Source: Favolaschia claudopus (Eukaryota; Basidiomycota; Agaricomycetes; Agaricales; Mycenaceae). Taken from it: DNA of 64,000 nucleotides. The number at the start of each line of letters is the position of its first letter. Position 1 is the stretch's first letter. The DNA lies in contig JAWWNJ010000135.1 of assembly GCA_037176885.1 (NCBI GenBank), forward strand, positions 124,001-188,000, written 5' to 3'. Both the position numbers and the translations under genes were made by a program. This document shows positions 57,856 through 64,000 of the stretch, piece by piece. The notes under the pieces were generated by a model, which worked only from the letters and a program-made list of their open reading frames with translations, was not told where the DNA came from and ran no database searches.

Positions 57856-58127
57856 TCTTCCGAAGATATCTGGATCTCCTTGACAAAAGTACTCGGCATG
57901 GTGAGACGCTGCCAGTCAGGGTGCCGCTCATTCATGTGCTGCTTGAAATTGTACTTCCAGCGAGTCTCTTTACAGCCTTGCATGGCACAAATAATTGGGA
58001 CATTTGTGCACGGTCGGGTTGGGAGGAACTTGCTTGTTTTGATGAGAAAGTGGTAAAGAGAAGGGCAGTCGACGTCGGAATCTGGCTTCCCGCTCTTGAT
58101 TCCGATTCCGCATGTTCCTCCACACAT
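57741..58127 (-). pseudogene. Zinc-finger-like gene fragment
   Basis: The minus-strand frame reads FLIKTSKFLPTRPCTNVPII, then CAMQGCKETRWKYNFKQHMNERHPDW, a C-x4-C...H-x4-H arrangement with a WKYN aromatic centre seen in hypothetical mushroom proteins. A cysteine pair (MCGGTCGIG) precedes it. It runs into GTGAAATTC repeats at its 3' side. Function unknown; no intact ends. Confidence 0.4.
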
Positions 58128-58204
58128 CCCACACGGGTAAGCAGCTGAGACCTGAAACTTTCAAACCCCATTCACAGATTCAAATATAAACTCACCGGCA
58201 CTTA

Positions 58205-58428
58205 CAGTTGCGGCGAAATCAATTTACTTACCTTTTATGGAAATTCCCATCAATTCTGACCTTTCTCTATCCTTTTCGTAGGTTCAAGGCCATATATACT
58301 TGTCCCCAATAGCCAAGGCCATTGATGACTCAAAAATGGGTCCCATATATAATGCCAGTGGTTGGGGAAAAGGTTGGAATTGATGGGAATTTCCATAAAA
58401 GGTAAGTAAATTGATTTCGCCGCAACTG
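58205..58428. mobile_element. 224-bp MITE, CAGTTGCGGCGAAATC termini, TA duplication
   Basis: CAGTTGCGGCGAAATCAATT and its inverse match for about 52 bp, with TA at 58203-58204 and 58429-58430. A related single end is at about 40693. Confidence 0.8.
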
Positions 58429-58429
58429 T

Positions 58430-58979
58430 ATACCGAAGCATCTGGTACGATGCACAACATCTTGAGGATGCGTTGGAATTCGAATGGAAGTGGAAGCAGT
58501 ATGTGGACGTCCACATCTGTACGTCAATGATCTGAATTGACTGATTGTTGTCATGAAGTCATGTACACCGTTCGGCCGCAAATGGCCCGCCCACTATAAA
58601 GAATCTGGTATCAAAGGCGGCATCCAGTAGTAAGGCCGAAAGAATCGTCCATGTATTGCTGCAGACGGTTCGTACCATTTCCGTTCCCCCTCGAACCGAT
58701 TATCATGGAAGTAGAACTACGCGCGCGTTTTTCACGGATATGCAGGAGCCATACTGCGTCAGGTGGAACCCAGGCTTCAATACCACATCGAAGCAGTTCT
58801 TCGATAAATATCGTCATGCCTTCAAGTTCTACAGATCTCTGGTCGCTGAGGGGCACGTTCCAACCCTGCTGATTTCTACTCGGACCCAGAGGAGCGGGAT
58901 GAAAATAGAGGATACGGGCACCAGTTACTGGACCCACGATAGGATAACTAGGTGGATGAAAGGGGTTCCTGGGTGGTGA
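58430..58979 (+). other. Coding-like scraps next to a MITE
   Basis: Frames at 58432-58530 (RSIWYDAQHLEDALEFEWKW), about 58571-58630 (FGRKWPAHYKESGIKGG) and 58656-58979 (PYCVRWNPGFNTTSKQFFDK) look like exons of one unrecognised gene interrupted by the MITE. No start, and stops lie between pieces. Confidence 0.3.
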
Positions 58980-59032
58980 TGGGAACTATGGTGTTAGGCG
59001 TAGTAATCTATACTCTGAAATAGGATATTAGT

Positions 59033-59881
59033 CCTTTTACTCGGTGTTACAAAAAGTGACCAACAATGTGCCATTTTAGGCCGAATCGTGTAGTGAGTCA
59101 AGCACATAGGAATGTTCATTGTCATGATCTGTACCCATTTGCATGGCAGTTTGTAAGAAACGACGACGCGAATCTCTCGCACCAGTCGGTTCAATCTGAC
59201 AGCTAACATTTTGCCTTATTTAGAAGAAACCATTTGGCTCTCGCTTTGTTGGCACAGGAAACACAGTTTTAAGCATTCTATATTGTATTTTATACACCAT
59301 TCTATTGTCTGACCGAATTTGGTCTGTGTGAACCATGTCATTGGGGCTTTTTTGAGCGTCTGAATTCCACCACTCAGATTGATTCAGTTTCAAGCTGGGT
59401 ATCAGCTCGTTTTGCTACAAAAAGATGGAACTAATGTGAAAATTCCAGCAGCTCTCTTGCTCTCTGTGTCAATCCAGTATTATTATTATCTACCCTCCTC
59501 ATTAACCGAAGTGATTGGTTCGAAACAAGTTCGAAAGGTAGAGGGTGGGGGATCCATTGATAGCCTCACGCAGCATTGGGCCTCTGGCAGGAGATACTGA
59601 ATGATGAATCAAGGAGGCAGTGTGAATACTTTTACTCCAGCTGATAGTATATATGCACTCGCCATTTCCGCCTGCACAGGATCAACTGCAACAACAAGGA
59701 CAAATTGGAGGTGAAATGTGCGCGACCCAAGCGCGACCTGTTTTCACACTATTTTGAGGCCGTTTTCGCAAAGTATTTTGTATGACTGGATGGGATAGTG
59801 TCGGCTTTATCAAATGCAAGTTGGAAATCCGGTGCGTTGATCAGATATTGTGGATATCTTTCGAGTTTTTGTGTGGTTTGT
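59033..59881. repeat. Dispersed repeat, copy B
   Basis: Matches 30912-32126 without the 502-bp insertion. It carries its own extra segment near 59500-59690 that copy A lacks. Confidence 0.6.
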
Positions 59882-59971
59882 TCGGCCGCCTGCCGAACGC
59901 GTCCGAGTGGCTGTACCAGGTCACGCACACGGCGTGTTTTAGCACTCTAGATTTTAAACTATGTATTGTAA

Positions 59972-60865
59972 TGCCGGTGCCCGGCTTACAGAAAAGGGGG
60001 AGCTTGCGCTAATTCCGTCCAGCCTGAACAGAAATGATCTTGTGAGAGGCAAAGCAAAGGCAAAGTTTCGTTAAATCAGCCTTACAACTCAAGCCATACT
60101 TCTTGTCTCAGCCCAGGCTAATTTTTGGGGGGGAATGGAATTGATGGACTCGGAACCGTGTGAACTGAAGTTGATGGTATTCCTGCCTTTGTGGTTTCTT
60201 CGAAAGTCGGGAGTAATTTCCTATTGATGCGAGCCCTAGGCTGAGAGTATTTCTTTATTGCACTTTCCCCTGATTGCGCCGCTGTACAGTATGGTGCGCG
60301 TCACTTAGTCACCGCCTCCTTTGCACTACTGCCAAATCGGCCGGAGGCCGAAATTTTTTCAAAACACCCTATTGAAGGCTGGATTTCAACCGATTTGGGG
60401 ACTTTTTGAGTGGACTTTTGACGCATCTACTGGTGCGATTTGGGTTTATTGAGCCATGGCATAGGAGTGGTGTTTGATATCCCTCGTATTGAGGGTTCTG
60501 GAGGCCAGCAAGATCGAAATTGGTGTATACTGCCAAATTGGGGGGGGTGAAAATTTATAGCTCCTTCAATTATTTAAATTTTGGAAACCCCTCTTGAGAA
60601 GTTGTTACTCTGTTAAAAAGGAGCCCTTTTGCAAGACAAATAAAAATTAAGGCAAAAACCGGGGTCACAGTGAGCGTTGTCACGGAGAGGCGGTGACGCG
60701 CACTATAGGCCACTTGTCTCTATAAGGCTCTGTTTAACATCACGTATTGATGGCGTACCCGTGGGAGATCACAGCCGATGGCGTACCCGTGGGAGAGTAG
60801 GCACATTGCACAGCCATCCACTTTTCGGGAACCTCAGACAAAAGGGGGGAGCTTGCTCCCCCAAT
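59972..60865. repeat. MITE family copy (as at 13063-13541), left-truncated, with insertion
   Basis: 59972-60105 matches 14730-14900 in inverse orientation; 60111-60865 matches 13200-13545. A 414-bp element sits at the TA in GTACAGTA. Confidence 0.6.
60292..60705. mobile_element. 414-bp MITE inserted at TA in an older MITE
   Basis: TGGTGCGCGTCAC and the inverse of TAGTGCGCGTCACCGCCTC form the ends. The empty site is visible at 13400 (GTACAGTAGGCC), and here TA is duplicated on both sides (60290-60291, 60706-60707). Confidence 0.7.
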
Positions 60866-61553
60866 TAAGTGAAGAGTGAAGATCACTCCACTTCAAAATC
60901 ATAAAATAGAATTTTTTACGATACCCAAGTATGAGATTCGTGGCAAACATGATATAGACGAACACTAAAGGTAAATAGGAAACAAGAATGGACTACATAA
61001 AGTAAACAAATATTATTATTTTATATTTATCTGTTAATTTGTGTTGGCTGCCGGCAGTAGCTAAGTTGCACGAGCATCTCAGTTTGCGGAGGGAAAAAAC
61101 GGCAATTTCAGTCGTCACGTCCATAGAGTAAAACAAGGTCGAACCTGAGAGGTCTGTTTCGCGAACCAGCCATCTGACCGCGGTTTTGACTAGATAGGGC
61201 GACGCAGCTCCCCTAAACTAAGCGTTTGCGCGCATTTTCAGAAAAAAAAATCGTGATTTTTGAAGCCGCCAGAGCGTCATCACTGCCGAAAAATAGAGTA
61301 AATCAGGCCGAAATTCGGGGTTTCAATGTGACGAACCTAGTAGGTAGTGACTGGGGCCTAACGGGACCAACATAACCCCATCAAGCATGTACGTGACCGT
61401 GACCCTTGGCGTCATAGAGCCGACCTTGACTTTGCCTTGACTTGTTCCGTGCCGACTGCTTCATTTTCGTTTCTGAGGGTGCTGCCGACGGGCACCACCG
61501 GCCATCTATCGGCTATTCTATACATAGTCGTTTTCGTTTTCGTTTCTAGTATA
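60866..61553. other. Non-coding spacer
   Basis: AT-rich at first, then unique sequence; nothing recognised. Confidence 0.3.
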
Positions 61554-63630
61554 CTGTAGCAATTTGTATGGGTGAAACAGACCCTCGAGCGTGACTGGAA
61601 ACGCTACGCATGGAAACCAGAAACGGCAGCAGCGTTATGCGTGACATCATAGAATTCCGGGCAAACACTAATAACATCTATTCATGAAGGTCGAATGGAT
61701 TCTGAGCTAGAATCCCACCGCTCTCACCGAGGAAGAAGAAGGCAACTCTGGCACTAACGATGATTTTGACGTAGTCTTGCAATCTTGATCAAAGATGCTA
61801 AATCGGCGTTGAAGGCACTGCAGTTGAAGGTTCATTTTCTTGCAACTCGCCTACAGCTAATCTCGCTGCACTTTGTGATTCAAAGGATGGATTAGTGGCT
61901 AAGGGTGAGAACAGCACGGAGAGTGATCAACGTTGGTGCGATGTTACGGAGTTTGATGTAGAGAGTGATTGAGTGCAGTGAGGAGGAGGAGGACAAAGTA
62001 GATTCAGCTAAATTTTGACATTTTACGCGTTTGAACGACTATCTTCAAAAGAGTATGGTTGCGGACCGAACTTCGTGACAAGTCGCAGTCCCAATTTGGT
62101 AATTGATACTGTCACGTCAGTTTATCCTGGGATTGTGTAAATGAGTCGTAAGTTAGTTCTAATTAGATTCCGGCAACTTATAGTAACCGGAGTTCGTCAC
62201 AGCGATCAGTCACTGTCGGACGGCCGTCACCCGGACTCCGCCCGTTGAGGCGCAGGGCGCGCGAAGTAAAGGTGCCTTCTTTCTGCTCAACGTTGTCTGT
62301 AGCGGGCGGGCCGGAGCGGTATCCATGCGCTGGTGAGTACCTCAACTGCAGGAAAGGCTGTCTGAGTGGCGCGAGTGCGGCGGCCTCAAATTCCCATTCA
62401 TGGTCAATATGTGGGTAAAGTCCTATACATGAAAACACAAGGATCAGCTCACGTGAAAAGTAACGTGACTTTGACAGGAAACCACGGGACCATGTCGAGA
62501 TGTCGCTGCCGGATGTCGAGATGTTGCTCCCGGTTCCCACGAACCTTCCCGACGGCGCCGCGCACCGCGAGTGCAGCGAGCGGTAGTGCGGCGCCGAGGG
62601 CACGCAATCCAGCAAAAAAAAAAACACGCGGGGTTTGGGGCGGAGCCCCGACAAGCTGTGCACCAGCCGTAGGGAGGGACGCGAGCGCAGCGAGCCGGCC
62701 CTGCCGAAGGCGGGGTGCTTAAGCTTGTTTGGGTAAAGTCGTCGGGAGTCGCGTGGCGACCTTGGTGCGCTTAAGCGCTTCACCACAACATGGCAGATGG
62801 TCAAATAAAATATATTTTATCGGAAACAATTAACAGAGTAATACACACAAGAGCTCATACTGTGGTTTAACCACCAGTGAAATCCTCAAACTGAGCATTC
62901 GTGGGGGGCGGGGCGGGCACTGGGGCCGTGGCGGGAGGGCGCGCAAAGTGACCGGGTCGGCCGGCGGAGGCGCAGTCCGAATGTCACGTGATGTCTATAC
63001 GGGGCAATCTAATTAGACCAATCGAACGGTTCCTCTTGTGTAAATAGCATTGCAAGAAGGTAAACTACAAACGGACTGGAGCAAAACTTCGAAAAATTGG
63101 GTTTCCATGTTTTGCACGGCGATTTCGCGCTTTTGATTGCGGATCACTCGGACCGGTGGCTGTGCAGCAGCATCAATGTCGCCTGTAAGAGATTTCACTT
63201 TCACTGTGGGGTCCGGAAGAGGGTTCGGGGTTGCAGAGGCAGAATGCAGAGAAAGACTTGATTAGCTGCCTCAAATTCGTGAGTTTAGTACACACAATTT
63301 TGGTTTTTCGCTGTTCAAATTTCGCGTTTTGTAACCCTAAGTTAGGAGTACCTCCGATTCCTCTAAAATAAAAATTTCGCCTATAAACCATACCCTAGTT
63401 CCGGCTAAATCTCGAATCCTGAAGGATTTTGAGCAAAATTGGGACTGGTCATGAAGTTTTGGCCGCAACCATATATGCAGTCTTGTTACGAGACTACCAC
63501 AAACATAACAATTTGTCGCCTTTGTATGTCACGCAGTCCTCAGGGAAACCACACGACCGTTATGCGTTACCGTTGAAACGAAACAGGGCAGGCGTTACGC
63601 GTTACGTTTCACCCATACAAATTGCTACAG
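61554..63630. mobile_element. 2.08-kb TIR element (family of 23652-24302), TA duplication
   Basis: CTGTAGCAATTTGTATGGG and its inverse form the ends, with TA at 61552-61553 and 63631-63632. It contains a GC-rich repeat copy (62470-62735). A frame near 61863-61971 (LCDSKDGLVAKGENSTESDQ) could be the last trace of its transposase. 62740-63600 has no recognised gene. Confidence 0.65.
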
Positions 63631-63689
63631 TAGGTTTGAATGAGTATTTACTGACAATTTTCGAAAATACGATGAAAATTCGAACGAAC

Positions 63690-63934
63690 CATCGGTGATT
63701 GCCCTTAGCGCTCCACCAGACAGAATGGGTGACAGATCTACCTCTTCCGACTTGTCGACCGCGTTATCGACTTGCTCCGAGATCTACAGTATCCTGTGGT
63801 CAGGATGTATTTCTGTTATCGTATTGGTCGGAACTGCCGGCTGTAGAGAGTGTCGTGTAAATCTCTTCCCGGAGTCTGGCTTGAAGTTCGGGGCGTTGTG
63901 CCAGTTCGAGCATGCCGAAAGCGAGGGTGTTTGC
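63690..63934 (-). pseudogene. Cytochrome P450 exons in permuted order
   Basis: Read on the minus strand, the first exon (from 63934, after a TGTAG acceptor) gives ANTLAFGMLELAQRPELQAR and LREEI, the helix I/J region of a P450. A second exon after another TGTAG acceptor (from 63783) gives QVDNAVDKSEEVDLSPILSG and GALRAITDG, which resembles the helix C region that normally lies upstream. The order is thus reversed relative to a P450, and an in-frame TGA follows the first piece. It may be the junction of two tandem copies or a scrambled relic; the gene continues beyond the window. Confidence 0.5.
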
Positions 63935-64000
63935 CTACATGACAGTTTGTCAATATCGTACGAACGACGACGATGCAAATAAGAATGAACTACCGTTGTG

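Overview
The window looks like a transposon-dense accessory region of a filamentous basidiomycete (Agaricomycete-type) nuclear genome. The evidence is the very short introns (about 45-60 bp, GT...AG, often with CTAAT/CTGAT-like branch points) and families typical of mushroom genomes: Ngaro-type tyrosine-recombinase retroelements, Tnp2-type CMC/EnSpm transposons, transposon-associated Ulp1 proteases, two integrase-core (DDE) families and alpha-kinases. No intact rRNA or tRNA gene and no CRISPR array was seen.

Layout. 1-860: two ordinary, divergently transcribed host genes, one cut by the window edge and one a small cytochrome-b5-fold (MAPR-like) protein with three exons. 1089-2888: an intact four-exon integrase-core gene on the minus strand. 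It is head-to-head with a histone H3 gene that has lost its start codon, has been split by a 3.13 kb Ngaro-type element (3087-6220) and carries a 3'-terminal frameshift. 6590-16970: pogo and Ulp1-protease relics, MITEs and short-word repeat clusters. 16975-21022: a young LTR element with nearly identical LTRs and no coding capacity. 21744-24302: small inverted-repeat elements. 24562-29629: a complete CMC/EnSpm transposon with CACTGTGA termini, a perfect 3-bp target duplication, an intact 987-codon Tnp2 gene and a divergent 7-exon accessory gene. 29630-42440: repeats and nested MITEs, including a 3-exon zinc-cluster gene interrupted by a MITE. 42440-46170: a LINE ORF1 relic and a 5'-truncated Copia element. 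46170-51900: stacked inverted-repeat elements. 52090-55091: fragments of a second integrase-like family flanking the C-terminal half of an alpha-kinase. 55182-63630: more MITEs and gene scraps. The right edge holds cytochrome P450 exons on the minus strand.

System-level view. Only the integrase-core gene, the Tnp2/accessory pair and the MAPR gene look intact; most other coding matter is broken. Two patterns stand out. First, at least ten small elements have TA target duplications, several with CAG-starting termini, and these are probably cross-mobilised by Tc1/mariner/pogo-type transposases of which only one relic is seen here. Second, many loci are built from a short word repeated in both orientations, and the word differs from locus to locus even where the terminal inverted repeat (AGTGTTG...) is shared. 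I regard this second pattern as the most promising possibly undescribed signal. It resembles the subterminal transposase-binding arrays of CMC elements.
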